DNA of 64,000 nt from Anisus vortex (taxonomy: Eukaryota > Mollusca > Gastropoda > Planorbidae): the NCBI GenBank assembly GCA_949126835.1, contig OX421500.1:28251991-28315990 (forward strand). Reading direction: 5' to 3'. The translations under genes were made by a program, and so were the position numbers. Under the pieces are notes generated by a model that saw only the letters and a program-made list of their open reading frames with translations, did no database searches and was not told the origin of the DNA. Positions 1 to 12,059 of the stretch are shown here, piece by piece (position 1 is the first letter of the stretch; every line of letters begins with the position of its first letter).

Positions 1-339
1 TCTCTTCATAGCTAAATGGAATTTTAAGTTTTCACTCAACCATTCATCTTCATCATTGTTTGATGATCTAGATGGCATATTCATTACCTTGTTTTCATGG
101 GCACATACCTCTCTCCCACTGGGAGCTACATTACCATCATTGACATCGTTTCCGCCCTTTTCAACTACATTATCAGTGTTCATGACATTCTGCAAGTTCA
201 AGCATGTCATAATTTCTTTGATCAAACAATTACGATTGGGTCTTGTCTTCCCTGCATCAATCCCAAAGGACTCAGCTAGTTCTTTTAGTTCAACCAATGA
301 CATGGCATAAAGTTCCTCCCTCGATATATTCGAAGCCAT
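1..339 (-). CDS. Partial gag-like ORF of an LTR retrotransposon (N-terminus)
   Basis: An open frame starts with ATG at 339 on the minus strand and runs 113 codons to the window edge without a stop. It begins MASNISREELYAMSLVELK and continues as a short amphipathic, SAP-like helix pair (to about residue 50), then an acidic, Asn-rich linker. It lies about 420 bp downstream of an LTR and primer-binding site in the same orientation, the position of gag in LTR retrotransposons. The start is the first ATG after a leader free of long frames. Capsid, protease and polymerase parts would lie outside the window, so the family cannot be named from domains; a Ty3/gypsy-like element is inferred from the layout. 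Confidence 0.6.
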   Translation of the reverse strand, partial: MASNISREELYAMSLVELKELAESFGIDAGKTRPNRNCLIKEIMTCLNLQNVMNTDNVVEKGGNDVNDGNVAPSGREVCAHENKVMNMPSRSSNNDEDEWLSENLKFHLAMKR

Positions 340-755
340 AGTATAGCGTTTGTAATATTCGTGATAGTAGAGTAATATATATATATAGTCTAGTAAAATA
401 TAAGGTCACAACTTACGGTTTGTCTAAAAATGTGCACAAAATAATATCACACACTTCGTGGAATCTTCAAACTTCCAAAAGGAATAAATACGCAAACCAG
501 TTCTATCCTCTTTAAAATAATAGTTTCACAGTCCTAGAAATCAAAACTAGTTTGTTGACTAGTTTAGAAACCTTATTAGCCCTAGAAAACCAAACACAAA
601 TAAACCGCCACTAGTACTAATAATGCCACCGAATATTTCTAGTATTAGGTCAGGAAAAATAGATCACAAATATATCGGTAAGAGCCGCCGAATCTTTTCT
701 AGTCCCAAGTCAGGAAAATAAGAACTCAAACATTCCGGTACGAGACCCCAAATCT
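340..755 (-). promoter_or_regulatory. LTR element leader with primer-binding site
   Basis: The stretch between the LTR and the gag-like ATG. Five bases after the LTR end, minus-strand 750-733 reads TGGGGTCTCGTACCGGAA: it starts with TGG, as primer-binding sites do, and resembles the complement of a tRNA-Pro 3' end with a one-base insertion and a few mismatches. The tRNA identity is tentative. The rest is AT-rich non-coding leader. Confidence 0.5.
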
Positions 756-1418
756 TGTTACGACCACAATCCCCTTGCTGTCAGAGCCGTGTAAATGTTG
801 TTGATAACTCTCGTTAGTCCTTTGGTATACTTTGGTTATTATTATTTATATTTCAGTATTACACGAACTCTCCTTATTGTCCTGGGCACAAACTCAGGAT
901 TTGCGTTCTAACAGTTGCTTTCAGTTGATGTTGTAGTAGTAAATAAATATATTATCGTATTGTAAACAATGAAACAAAAATAGTAACTTGACGAGGAAGC
1001 TTCTGTGTAAATGTTGTTGATATTTTAATTCAGGTGATATGTGCAAATATATACAATATGAAGATTATATACAGTTATAATAAAATAGTGCCAACACTAG
1101 CGTCCACTCTGTACAAAACTCTGCACAAGACTATGTACAAACTACTAGCTGCCTAGCCTTAAATACTAGCGGAGGAGAGCGGGGAACAGACCTATTACTA
1201 GGAGGGGTGAAAATAATGGTATCATTACAAAACTCATAATAAAAATGATAGTTTTAACATAAACTCCCCTGTACGAGAAATAATAGACTATTCCTAGGCA
1301 TTCCGATAATTTGAGGTCGGCACGAGAGTGGATTCTTAGAGCAGTCCAGGCTTCTTAGTACCGCCCACAAAACGTGCGCTGAGAGAGAGAGAGCTGTGGG
1401 TGCTATTAATATGTGACA
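756..1418 (-). mobile_element. 5' LTR of LTR retrotransposon
   Basis: About 663 bp beginning TGTCACATATTAATAGCACC and ending GTCGTAACA on the minus strand. It aligns end to end with two other copies in the window (6049-6752 and 38553-39242, both plus strand), which define the termini TGTCA...TAACA. Shared landmarks are the block around TATTATTTCTCGTACAGGGG, a GAAGCTTCCTCGTCAA block and the terminal GGGGATTGTGG. Unlike the other two it is followed by a primer-binding site and coding sequence, so it is a genuine 5' LTR. Confidence 0.8.
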
Positions 1419-1504
1419 CCATGCTTTATCAAAATGTATGTGTGTGGGATTATTGAGTACATTAGTAATTTAAATAATTAATGTCGAATGAATAAATTAA
1501 CAAT

Positions 1505-2107
1505 ATCAGTTCATCTGTACCGACTTTGACCTTTTTTACTGTTCAGCTCAAAGACCCATCCATTCAGAATAGACTGAATACAGCCAGATTTGCATTTAAC
1601 ATCATAAACAACATCAGGAAAGCCTGTCATTATAGTACCAGAACGAAATTAAAACTCTATAACAGCTGTGTACTTCATGTCCTTCTTTATGGTGCCGAAT
1701 GTTGGCACAAAACACAACAGGACCTTGCGAAGCTTACCACTTTTCACACAAAAACCTTCAGGAGAATTTTGAAAATTTTCTGGCCAAAGAAAATATCCAA
1801 CGAAGAATTAAAGTCCAAATGCAACCACGAAGACAAGGGCACTATACTAATGAAAAAGCGTTAACTATGGATTGGCCATGTGTTCAGAAGTGACGAAGGG
1901 AACATCTGCAAGACAGCCCTACACTGCAATCCAGAAGGAAAAAGAAAGAGAGGTCGACCAAAAGTAACCTGGCGCAGAACAGTAGAGCAGGAAGTAAAGG
2001 AATTTGGTCACGCCTTTGGTACGATCGGAATTGTCGCACGTGACAGAGAAAGATGGAAAGTCTTTGTTGCTGTCCTATGCGCCCACGGCGTTACGGGCAG
2101 TAAGTAA
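1505..2107 (+). pseudogene. 5'-truncated LINE ORF2 C-terminus (RTE-like)
   Basis: One frame encodes the region after the reverse transcriptase: an LLYGAECW motif, then WPKKISNEEL, WIGHVFRSD and GKRKRGRPKVTWRR, a combination typical of the C-terminus of RTE-like LINEs often annotated as craniofacial development protein 2-like. The frame is broken by one TAA at 1862-1864 and otherwise runs to a stop at about 2107. The 3' end is marked by a short TAAG repeat, as in the larger element at 27987-31172, to which it is related but not identical. EN and RT domains are missing: a dead 5'-truncated insertion. Confidence 0.8.
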
Positions 2108-2119
2108 GTAAGTAATTTA

Positions 2120-2400
2120 AGTAATTAGAAATGATGATTATTTAAAACAAAAATAAATGCGACAAATGCATTTAAGAAATAACATAATCAAACAATGTTA
2201 TTTTATATAGACTAATACAATTATTACATTATTACTGCAATGAATGTGTTTGTATTAGTCGATGTTCTTTTAAAAATCAACACAGAAAAAAAAATTATGT
2301 AAGTAAACACAGTGTTTCGGTATCCTTCATATTATTATTGTATTAGTGGATCTGTGGCCCAGTCTATCGGCAGAGCAATGAAATTTCGGACGCGCAACAG
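2120..2400 (+). repeat. Dispersed repeat, copy A (also at 18405-18670)
   Basis: This non-coding stretch aligns with 18405-18670. Shared blocks include AAACAATGTTATTTTAT, TTAGTCGATGTTCTTT, GTAAGTAAACACAGTGTTT and TGTATTAGTGGATCTGTGGC, then a CGGCAGAGCAATGA block. Similarity stops near a shared GCGCAACAG. No coding capacity is visible. The family is unrecognised; the last ~60 bases look vaguely tRNA-like. Confidence 0.7.
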
Positions 2401-2593
2401 TTCGCCATACGAGTGATATATCGGCACACCATAGAAGATAATTATATTCGTTAACGCCCAAATGCGTATCAGCACCTCTCTCCTACCCCAGTCCTCATCA
2501 AATTCTCAGTGCCCTAATAAGCGCGACAACGCCCCCTATTATAAACTGGAGATACGGACCCAGGTATCTCGTAGTTACTTGTAGTTAAAACTG

Positions 2594-2692
2594 ACTCTCT
2601 CTCTCTCTTTCTCTCATTATATCTATCTTCCTCTCTATATCTCTCTATCTATGTCGCACCACCTATTTATTTTTATCTGTATCTCTTCCTAA

Positions 2693-2724
<32 letters not shown>

Positions 2725-2749
2725 ATTTTTCTATCTATCTATCTATCTC

Positions 2750-2822
<73 letters not shown>

Positions 2823-2860
2823 TTATCTATCTATCTCTTTATATATATATATATAGACTC
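2594..2860. repeat. CT / CTAT / AT microsatellite block
   Basis: A compound simple repeat: (CT)n around 2594-2715, then (CTAT)n to about 2840, ending in a short (AT)n tract. Confidence 0.95.
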
Positions 2861-3485
2861 ATGTCTACTCAACTATGTGGTCCTCCCATCTACTTCACTC
2901 TTTTTTTTCTCCCGCCTTTTGTTGTTCTCTTCAATATTGTCATAGTAAGACCCTCACTTACAAATCTAAGTGAGCACCAATAGACAAAATTGTAAGCGTA
3001 AAATATCCAACAGTTTTGCGAGCTCAATAGATCAGAGTAAATAATGATATTATATAATAATAAGAATATAGTGTTTCGAAATAGATGAAATAGTAAAAGT
3101 AAATTACTCATTAATGCTTTTTTTGTATAAATAATCTCAATATAACCGACTGTTAAACTTTCTAAATTCTGTCAAATTTACTAAAATAAAAAATAAATAT
3201 TGAATTATATCCCTTTTCGAGTTAAACCGGAACGTGAAGAAAGTTTAAATTTTTTTTTTTAGATATAATTGATTTTAAGTAAACTGTCATAATTTTTTGT
3301 ATCAGAACATAAGACTCTATATTTAAATATATTTATCATTTTTTTTTTTTCAATCAAACCATTTGAAAGTTGTGATGATATGATTATCATTTAAGTTGAG
3401 GAATTTGATAATCAAATGGATACAACGCTGCCATGACGAAATAGTCAGATCAACAATATCATAATCATCAGGGCCTATGATTTAA
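2861..3485. other. AT-rich non-coding stretch
   Basis: No convincing gene. The only longer minus-strand frame (2890-3111) is low-complexity and has no recognisable domain. Several poly-T runs are present. Confidence 0.5.
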
Positions 3486-3489
3486 TGAC

Positions 3490-3635
3490 AGTGGAATTTA
3501 ACGCCATGACGCAGAATTTATGGCTTAACACTTGTGCCGCGAAATTTATGGTTTAACTTTTCTGCTGCGGAATTTATGGTTTAACATTTGTGCCGCAAAA
3601 TTTATGGTTTAACTTTTCTGCGCGAAATTTACCTA
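3490..3635. repeat. Degenerate ~29-bp minisatellite, about 4-5 units
   Basis: Successive units contain AATTTATGGTTTAAC followed by TTTTCTGC or ATTTGTGCCGC. The unit is about 26-30 bp with substitutions and small length changes. Confidence 0.75.
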
Positions 3636-3995
3636 ACTGCCGCGGCAATTAGGAAATCTGAATACATTTCCCTAAAACTAGACTAGAAATAAAGTAATGA
3701 AAGATGGCGATGTCTGTGCCATGTTCTTTGTATGGACAGAAAGAGGTTTCTTAGTTTAGTCCTGAGATGGACACTAAGTAAAAAAATTGAAGAGGAGAGG
3801 AACAATGGCAGCATAGAGAAGAACCGTGAAAAAAAGAAGTGGAGGACATTGAAAGAACATGACACGAAAGTCAGTTGGTTTGACCAGTACAGGGAGACAT
3901 AATGGATAATTATTGCTCCTTAATACTCCACTGGAGGAGTCAAAGAGTAAGAGAGAAAGACTAAACTTAAGTTTTCGATAAGCGAAGGATACAAT

Positions 3996-5851
3996 CTAGG
4001 ATTTTTGGCGCCCTAGGCGAAACCAATTTCTGCGCCCTCATTAAAGTGACTTTGGCGAGGTTTGCCGGGTATGGAGCTTTGAAAATGTGTATTTGTTAAT
4101 AATTGTTATATCCCAAAAAAATAATTTTATTTTATAACCTTTGATTGATGCCTGTGAAATGTAAATAAAACAGTTGAATGAAAAGTAAAAATGGCTTTCT
4201 AATATAGATAAATAATTAGAAATCGAAATTATTATTAGAAATGTTAAATAACAAACAGTTTTGCATTAGGTATTATGTACATTTCTCTTAATAACAAACC
4301 GAAACTCACAGTTAGATTATAGATAGGCTTTTTTTCTGTTTTTATAACACTTAAAAAATTACACAAAGACTACTTGATATTGGATTTTTGTTTTCTTCAC
4401 TACGGTCCAAAAGTCACTTTTAAATACTGATTAAAAGTATTTATACTCCTAAAGACTAAAACCCTAATGGTACTTTTCTTGCTTTCTGTTTAGCGAATTC
4501 TTGTATGAGGGCTTTTGAGTCTAACTGTCTTGCTATCTCACTTTCAATAGAAATTGTCGTCAGACCCGCAAGTCCCTCCTAACACATTGTACTACGCAGA
4601 TAGGTTTTAAGAAGCTTAAGTTTTGAAAAACTTCGTTCAGCTACGGAAAGTGGCAACCTAAGCAATATACGAAGGGCTACACAAATGTTAGGAAATACAT
4701 TTTCAAGATTCTGTTGGTAAATGTAATTTAGAATTTCTTTGGGGTTTGATACTGAGCCATGGAGATGATGAGAAATCGCTCTTAGTTCAGAATACAGTCC
4801 TACAGCAGCGATGTCAGATTCATTCAAACCTTCATCTTTTTAAATTGTTAATGCTTTTTCCAAGTTTTTGCACATCGACTTAACTTCTGACGTAGGCTTG
4901 TTTTTAGGGTCAGGAATGTTGTACAAAAATCCAAAGACACCAGGTACTTTATTTAACTTGGAAAATCTTTCTTTTACCGCATATTGCAGTTGTGTCTAAA
5001 GCAGCAACATAAATGTGGATCTTGAAACTTTCTGAGGTGTCACCTGCAATATTTACAGATTAATCTGTTGATTCGTAACCAGTCATGTTATTCTTTTTTT
5101 GAATTCGGATCGTCTCTTTCTCAATTACTGGTTCTATTCCATGCACTTTCTTAAGCTACTTCATTAGCATCAACCAGAACTCTATTGAACTCTAAATTAC
5201 TTCTGGCTCTAACCAAAAACTCTTCGGTTTTTCTTTTCAAGTGACTAACTGCTCTCTTGAGACTCAAGTCCTTTCTTGCAGTATCTTGCTAGTTATGTTT
5301 ACTACTGTTTACTAGTTATCTTCAGAAATTTCTTCCAAAGCATCCCAAACATGAGATAACTGGCACCACAGAGGTTAGTGCATCAATTCGACTGGGCCAT
5401 CTGGTGCCACTTAGGAGTTTTAATATACTCGTTTTCGTAATTAACAGTCTGAAATGCACAATAACAACAACTGCAACAACTCATGCGCCCTCACGACTTA
5501 CGATTCACGAACTGATTGCACTTCACTATGATATTCCGCCGCCGCATCGCATTCAGGCCGGTGGAAGTGAGAGTTGCCTTTTTGCTATCCGCTACGCACA
5601 GCGAGGTTGCCAAACTAAGTACTGTTAGGGCATACTTTTCTATTTACTAAGACAAATTAAATAAAATATCTTTCGCCTTTCATTGCCTAGTAATTCATCT
5701 GCCTATGCTGATAGCACGCAGACGTACTAAACTTCAATATAGTTTATATTTTTTAATCCCCAAATAAAAAAAAAATCCTCAATTTTGCGCCCCCAAAAAT
5801 TTTGCGCCCTGGGCAGCCGCCTAGTTCGCCTATATGGATGAGCCGGCCCTG
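3996..5851 (-). mobile_element. hAT-superfamily DNA transposon, decayed, with 8-bp TSD
   Basis: The element is flanked by a perfect 8-bp duplication GATACAAT (3988-3995 and 5852-5859), the size typical of hAT transposons. The right end, read inward, begins CAGGGCCGGC and carries AGGCGAACTAGGCGG and GGGCGCAAAATT blocks; the left end has a related GGCGCCCTAGGCGAA block. Transposase remnants lie on the minus strand. The terminal repeats are no longer well matched and the coding region is broken, so it is inactive. Confidence 0.85.
4579..4827 (-). pseudogene. hAT transposase C-terminal dimerisation remnant (ZMYM1-like)
   Basis: An 82-residue frame ends with AERSFSKLKLLKTYLRST, the dimerisation motif of hAT transposases of the zinc finger MYM-type 1-like group. 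Upstream on the same strand (to about 5250) further fragments of the family can be read, broken by stops and frameshifts. It lies inside the hAT element 3996-5851. Confidence 0.85.
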
Positions 5852-6048
5852 GATACAATAATCCTTTGTAAAAAAACAGCCTTTGTAACATATAAGATGA
5901 AGAATAAATATAGCAAAAATATATTATGTTGTAACAAAAACTTCGTGAACTTTATTCTATAGCTTGTTGAGTATAATATTAGACCTGTTTAAGAATCTTC
6001 ATTAATTGTCTAAATTTGCCTAAAGAAAGCAAATTAGTAAATTTATGT

Positions 6049-6752
6049 TGTCATGAATATTGTTTTTCCAAGAATTGGAGCACGCATTGTTTATTCTTCC
6101 CTCTCTCTCTTTTCTCACTACCCACAATATTGTGGGCGGGGCTTAGGCTTTCCGATCGCTTGACGTTTAGTAAGAAAACAAAAGATTCTAGGTAATATTG
6201 GGATTCTGTGTTGATCTTTAATTCTCAGAGTGTCTGGGAACGACTCATTATTTAATAGGGGAAGTTCCTATCGTTTTGTTATGAGTTTTGTAATGATACC
6301 ATGATTTTCACCCCTACTGGTAATGGGTCTGTCCCTTGCACCACTTGGATAGTATTTAATGATTTGTTTTGTCTGAAAGAAAGAGAGTTTCAAAATATGT
6401 TCTATTGAGAACGTTTGTGTTTTCACTATTTTATTCTAACTGTACATAATACATATATTGTATATATTGAACATATCACCTGAATTAAACTATCAACAAC
6501 ATTTACTCTGAAGCTTCCTCGTCAAGTTACTATTCTATTGTGTTGTCTACAATACTATAAGATTTATCTACTATTCTAACGTCAAGGAAAGGAACTGTTA
6601 GGACCCAAATACTGAGTTTGTGCCCAGGACTATAAGAAGAGTTTGTGTAATACTGAACATAAATAATAATAATTAAAGTCTCCCCTGGGACTAACGTGAA
6701 TTATCAGCAAGATCTACACAGCTCTGGCCACAAGGGGATTGTGGATGTAACA
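6049..6752 (+). mobile_element. Solo LTR, same family as 756-1418
   Basis: 704 bp from TGTCATGAATATTG to GGATGTAACA. It aligns with the other two LTR copies throughout, including the GAAGCTTCCTCGTCAAGTTA block. Flanks carry a 4-bp direct repeat ATGT (6045-6048 and 6753-6756). No internal retroelement sequence lies on either side, so it is a solo LTR left by LTR-LTR recombination. Confidence 0.8.
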
Positions 6753-7240
6753 ATGTGTAAACGGATTTGAACGTTTATATATATTCATTTTAATATGAAT
6801 TATGATGGATTAAGATTATTGAGAAATGTTTTTTTTTCTCCTTGGATTAAGAATTAGTTTTATACTTATGCATTTCTAATACTGAGCCCACTTCTGTACT
6901 TATGGACCTCAAACCTAGCGAAGTGTGTTAACCACCGATACGCTCTCGTTAAGAGTACACCAGTGGGCTAACGCTTTGGGGTAAGTATTAATTAATAATG
7001 ATGAAGACCATTTGTAAAGCAAGTTTAACTATGGCTATGCCGTCACATGCCATCCCGTCCAGCATGCACAGTGTGCTCTATTTCTACAATTAATTGTTGG
7101 ATATTATTGAATATTTAATGGTAATTTATAAACAATTATCCAAGAGTCAGTTATCTAAGCACTGTCATGCTTGCTGAGTAGGTTACTGTTCAACTTCGAC
7201 GATAAATATTGATAATGATTGTTTCTAATGATTGAAAACC
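6753..7240. other. Non-coding spacer
   Basis: No gene or clear repeat apart from a weakly tRNA-like segment at about 6900-6980 on the minus strand, too degenerate to call. Confidence 0.4.
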
Positions 7241-7244
7241 ACAT

Positions 7245-7890
7245 CAACAAAGGTAACACTAACAGCCTTGGTTAATATTTTTGAACAATAGATCAATATC
7301 GCATACATTTTAATTTTAAACTGGACTAAGAGAGGTTACTGAAATAAATATATATTTAGACAAGGATTACAGATCGCTTCCCTTTATTGTCTTATACTCA
7401 TATTTCATTGGTAACGCTAACTGACTTGGTTAATATTTATTGAACAATAGCTCAATATTTGAAAACAAAAATAACAAAAAATATAATGTGTTATTCATAT
7501 TTCGTTTAAATATTCAAATACATTATTCACTTAAATAAATACATATACATTTAAATTTTAAACTGGACTAAGAGAGGTAGCTGAAATAAATATGTACTTA
7601 GATTAGGCTTACAGATCGCTTCCCTTTATTATTTCAATTCACATTTCATTAGTAACGCTAACAGCCTTGGTTAACAATTATTGAATAAAGATCAATAGCC
7701 TATTTGAAAACCAAAATTTAAAAAAAAAGAATTTTTATTTACATTTCCTTTTAATATTCAAATGTATATTTTCATTTTTCACTTTATTAAATAAAAATAC
7801 ATTTTAATTTTAAACTGGCCAAAGAGAGGTAACTGAAATAAAAATGTACTTAGAAAAGGCGTACAGATTGCTTCTCTTTATTATTTCAAA
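7245..7890. repeat. ~245-bp tandem repeat, partial + 2 full + partial units
   Basis: The block AAACTGG(A/C)C(T/A)AAGAGAGGT recurs at about 7318, 7560 and 7810 (spacing ~242 and ~251 bp). It is followed each time by a TACAGAT(C/T)GCTTC block, and a GGTAACRCTAACNGNCTTGG block recurs between units. Units have diverged by substitutions and short indels. No coding capacity. Confidence 0.85.
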
Positions 7891-8204
7891 ATCACAGAGC
7901 CCATTTCTTTAATATTTAGCGCCATTGGTCTAGGAGAACATCTCAAAGAAATCTACAACATGGTAAATGTTCTTATACGTTAGTATATTTTCATATAGGC
8001 GATGTATTTTTTCTTTTAATTTTTAAAGCTATCTGTAGGTTAGCGCACCCAGGTCAGTCGTGCGCCAGTCCGTCATTTTAAACTCTGCTAAGAAGGACAA
8101 GTACATAAAAGGTAATCGCAAAAGTCAAATATAAGGCAATAAAACCCCCGGACTACTGTAACCAACAATTCCTGGACACGAGAGTAACACTCTAATTAAT
8201 CCGT

Positions 8205-8235
8205 GCGAATCTTATCTTATATATTACAGACGCTC
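8205..8235 (-). mobile_element. CR1-like LINE 3'-tail fragment
   Basis: On the minus strand this reads GAGCGTCTGTAATATATAAG followed by ATAAG, the terminal signature of the CR1-like element ending near 35722. Only the extreme 3' end is present. Confidence 0.55.
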
Positions 8236-8501
8236 GCCTATTGAAAAAATAATAATTGTAAACTGATTAGGGTTCTAAAGGATTACGTAATAAGCCCTAG
8301 GCTTATTTTAAGTTTAAATAAATGATTTACTAAAAGGTATATTTATAAAAAAAAGAAAAATCTTATCTAGACTTTATATAAGAATTAAATTAATGTAAAA
8401 TATTCAATCATACAAAAATACCTGAGTAAAAAACAAAATTCTGAATCTAGATTATAGATAATCTAACATCCATGAAAGTCAGAAGTGCTAAGATATCTTC
8501 T

Positions 8502-9050
8502 TCTTTACGTGCCAGGTCTGGAGCAGACATCGGCGGTCATGACTCTCCATTCTTTCCTGTTGTTAGCTTTTTGCAGAAAGTTATTATTACTTATGTTGTT
8601 GTTCGTGGCCCATTCGTTCAAGCTTCCTACATATGTTAGCCTTTGTCTTCCTCTGTCTCTCTTTCCAGATATTTTCCCATACAAAACCAGTCTTTCTATA
8701 CCATTTTTCCTATAGATGTGTCCTAGATATTTCATCTGTCTATTCCTAATGGTGTTATGAGTTCTCTTGAGGTAATTGCTGTTTTCAACACCTCTGCATT
8801 AGATTTCTTTTCAGTCCATGATATTCTCATCATCCTTCTTAAAAACCACATTTCTACTGCCTCCAATCTTTTCCTTGTTTCATTATCAATAGTCCAACAT
8901 TCACATCCATATAGAAGAACAGACCAAACATACCCCTTCAGTATGCGCATTATAGTACATATTCTGATATTCCTGTTTTTCATGATATCACCGGAGATAT
9001 CAATGGCTCTTCTCCTGTGGCCAAAGATGTTTTGGTAATTATGGCGCAAG
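8502..9050 (-). pseudogene. 5'-truncated LINE ORF2 C-terminus (second RTE-like lineage)
   Basis: Two overlapping minus-strand frames encode the end of a LINE ORF2: SVLLYGCECWTI, WFLRRMMRISW, then after a frameshift near 8770 the block MKYLGHIYRKNG and GKRDRGRQRLTYV. Motif order matches the post-RT C-terminus of RTE-like LINEs, but this lineage differs from those at 1505-2107 and 27987-31172. EN and RT are absent. An hAT remnant lies directly upstream. Confidence 0.8.
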
Positions 9051-9164
9051 CCATTTAATGATAACTGGAAAGTACAATGTGGGTATTTTTTTTTAATCGA
9101 TGATTGGTCCGGTGAAGAGAGGTGCAATGTTATAAATTTTTCTGAAGGTCTCATTTTCGATGCA

Positions 9165-10225
9165 CAAAATACTTTAATGCAGACAACATCGTCTGGGTCA
9201 TTGTGCTTCTTAATTGATTTTCGATATTTTTAAGTCTTGAAAATGACCTTTCTGCAGTACAATAAATAAATATTAAACTGAGAAACGGCCATAAGATTGA
9301 TTTCACATTGGGTAAGGGCAACTTGAATATTTTCTTTGAATATTATTTGATACAAGTCTGTTTGAGACAATGTGGAATTTGTTGAAGGCTTATGACTTAT
9401 GAGTTTGTCTCACACATGTGTGGAAATGAAATAGTTCTTCAGTAAGATTTTGGTTGATATCTTCTGGGTATTCTTGCATTAACAGCTCAACACCTCTTTG
9501 ATAATGTAAGATGGGCAAGAAATGAAAATATTTTCGCTACATCATCATAAACAGAAGCTCTTCGATTCGAACACATCTAATATAGAAAAAAATTATTTAA
9601 TCCTAAATTTATCTCTTGAAGAGAGTTCGTCTAAGGCATCACCAGGGTCAGATGAATCTTCGTAATTCCCTTGCCTTTTACTTCTTATTATCCTTCTGGT
9701 AGTTCTATATTAAGTATTTGGCAACGTATGTTTTTGCTTGTTGCTCAAGTGCATCAAAATCTTCCCTAATTTCAAGTAACATATCCAAAGGTGACCTGTA
9801 TTAATCTGCACACTACTAAGTAAAATATTAGGGCTATGAAGAATTGTATTTACTCTTGAAAAATGTCTCAGTATTCGATTCCAGACATGGAGCATAAACA
9901 CGAATTCAAATTCTTCCATCTTATCAAAAAAATTGTTGGCCCTCAATATAGCATCACCCTTTGTATTATTATCTGAAGGTAAATAATAGAGTGCATGGGT
10001 GATATCAATGTAATTTTCTAAAATAGAATCTGTAGCTTTTGAGTGTACCTCCCACTTATTGTCTGATAAATATTTAGGCACTTTAGAATGAGGTTTCATA
10101 TATAATTTCAGAACTTTCAGAACTTTATTGAACTTTATTTCTTCTTATTTTCGGTCGAGTGTTTTAGTGTTCATGTAGGCCCCTCTTGATCTTGAGGCCC
10201 CTCTTGATCTTGAGGCCCTAGGCTG
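9165..10225 (-). pseudogene. hAT transposase remnant (ZMYM1-like), broken
   Basis: The minus-strand frame 10099-9710 (129 residues) holds the mid-transposase region, with DNKWEVHSKA corresponding to the conserved TRWSSR segment and MEEFEFVFMLHVWNRIL downstream. Near 9235-9175 the same strand reads AERSFSRLKNIENQLRSTM, the hAT dimerisation motif. Between them stops and frameshifts are frequent. Two copies of a GGCCTCAAGATCAAGAGG-type unit at 10180-10215 precede it. It is related to the copy at 3996-5851 but diverged; no target duplication found. Confidence 0.75.
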
Positions 10226-10249
10226 AAGCCTTGATAGCCTATAGGAAAA

Positions 10250-10350
10250 TCCGACCAAGCACTCAGGAACACCCTCCAGACCAGGGAAAAAATTCTAGTG
10301 TGCACCAGGATTCGAACCTGGGACCTTCGGTACGCAAGCCGAACGTGCTA
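10250..10350 (-). mobile_element. tRNA-derived SINE, truncated
   Basis: On the minus strand it carries a B-box GGTTCGAATCC (10308-10318) and a body matching the complete SINE at 46927-47204, including the CTGGAGGGTGT block. Only the tRNA-related head and first part of the body remain. Confidence 0.7.
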
Positions 10351-10379
10351 CTGCATTTATATATAGGCTATATATTTCT

Positions 10380-11275
10380 CATTACAAAACGAATATCAGT
10401 GCAAAGATTGAGATTGCGTCTTTCTAATAGGGTTAGAAATTCTTGGGGCAGTGTTTCCAAAAGCTCAAAGAAGTTCATTTTCCACAGAAAAAAATATATT
10501 TCTGTGTTTAGACTTGATAACTAACATGTTGGAATTTATTGTTTCACAAAGATAGGAAATTTAGTTGGAAATAAAAATGAAAGGCTCAACACGGTGTAAG
10601 TGAAAATAGTAGGCCTATATTATGACTGCAAACACTGGATCTATTTGTTTTAAATTGGCATTGTAGAGGTATTAGATCTCGCTGCAACGTTATTAATAAT
10701 TTCAATGAACTCTTCTTGTGCTGTCTCAGGAATATATTAAACTTTGACTGTGCCTCGGCTTCTGCAAAGTGTAAATGTTGTTACGAATATCGGTCATAGA
10801 GGAATGACGTACTGAGGCATTGACCTCTTAACAAATGCGTATGAGAGTCCAAGGTTTGACCTTTCTGCCCTAAGGGCAGTTTAAATAAAATAATTCGTCC
10901 AACCCCGTGGAAATTGAAGGTTAGGTTCTGGATCGTAGATTGAAATGCGTATTAAGACCCTGTAGAACCTTCGATAATAGTTTTCTTTGTAAAGTCCCTA
11001 CCTCCTTAAAGTTAGTTCAGTTTGAAAGTTTGTAGAGAAAAGTCGCTATATTGATACTTGTATATTTCATGTCATTTTATTGAAACTCTTATGTTGCCAT
11101 CAGTTGTTGCATTTATTTAAAGTTAAAAAGTACAATGAAATATCACCGGCAAGCATGTGCAAGTGTTTTTTCATAGAAATTAACATCGTAATCAATTTTC
11201 TAGTTCAAAGTATTGTTTTTTTTAAATAAAGCAGATACCAGAAAAGGGTCGCGACCAACAGGTTGGTAACCGCTG
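10380..11275 (-). pseudogene. Second hAT remnant (SCAND3/ZBED-like C-terminus and terminal repeat)
   Basis: Minus-strand 10570-10380 reads, through one stop, VIKSKHRNIFFSVENELL and APRISNP, resembling the C-terminus of SCAND3/ZBED5-type hAT transposases. About 700 bp upstream on the same strand, near 11270-11245, is CAGCGGTTACCAACCTG followed by GGTCGCGACCC, a typical hAT terminus. The material between is too decayed to translate. Whether both ends belong to one insertion is inference. Confidence 0.5.
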
Positions 11276-11823
11276 TTCTTGTATAACTTTGTATTACTCA
11301 GTGTCGTTAATATGGTGTTGGGGGGGGGGGGGGGAGAGATAGCCGTAACAGTATGAATGTTTTAGGTGCTCAATTAAAAAAAAAATATATAAAAAAAAGT
11401 CCCAAATAATTTAGTCAATATGTCATTGGTAAATATTTCAATGTAAGTAAAACACTGATTAAAAGCAAACACCCCTTCATACGTTCTGATTTATCTTATT
11501 AATAAATGAAAACGAGATACTTGATAGAATTTATAGTCTTCCGTCCACTTCAGAACAGTCGTCATTTTTTTTGTTCCAATTTACGCAACTGGTATTACTT
11601 ATTGAATACAATATTATTACGTATCAATTATAAATTTTGATTGGCTCGTTTAAACGTAATAGAAAAAAAGAGTGTTATTAAACAAAACCCTCAAAAGACT
11701 CTACTAAATTTTTTACTCTTTAATAAACTAAGAAAATAAAATACAAACCCCAAAAAATACGCTAACGTCAAGTGTTAAGACCATAAATATAATTTTATGA
11801 TTTAATAATAAATTGGACAATTA

Positions 11824-11898
<75 letters not shown>

Positions 11899-12059
11899 CA
11901 AATTACAAATAAAATCAAATACAAACTCTACCTATAAAGAAAAACACAAGCACAATGAAAAGCTCATGCATAGAACAGACTCTCGTTTAGAAGACTCGTA
12001 CGCAAAACTTGCATGAAGACTTGAACTGCAATAGACTAAGGAGGAGCTTGCTCTCTTAG
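11276..12059. other. AT-rich spacer with (AT)n microsatellite
   Basis: No gene found. It contains a poly-G run at about 11321-11333 and a perfect (AT)n tract of about 70 bp at 11824-11893. Near 12000 base composition changes abruptly to the GC-rich island. Confidence 0.6.

Noticed and set aside
6895..6985. Possible tRNA on the minus strand
   Set aside because: B-box is disrupted and arms do not fold.
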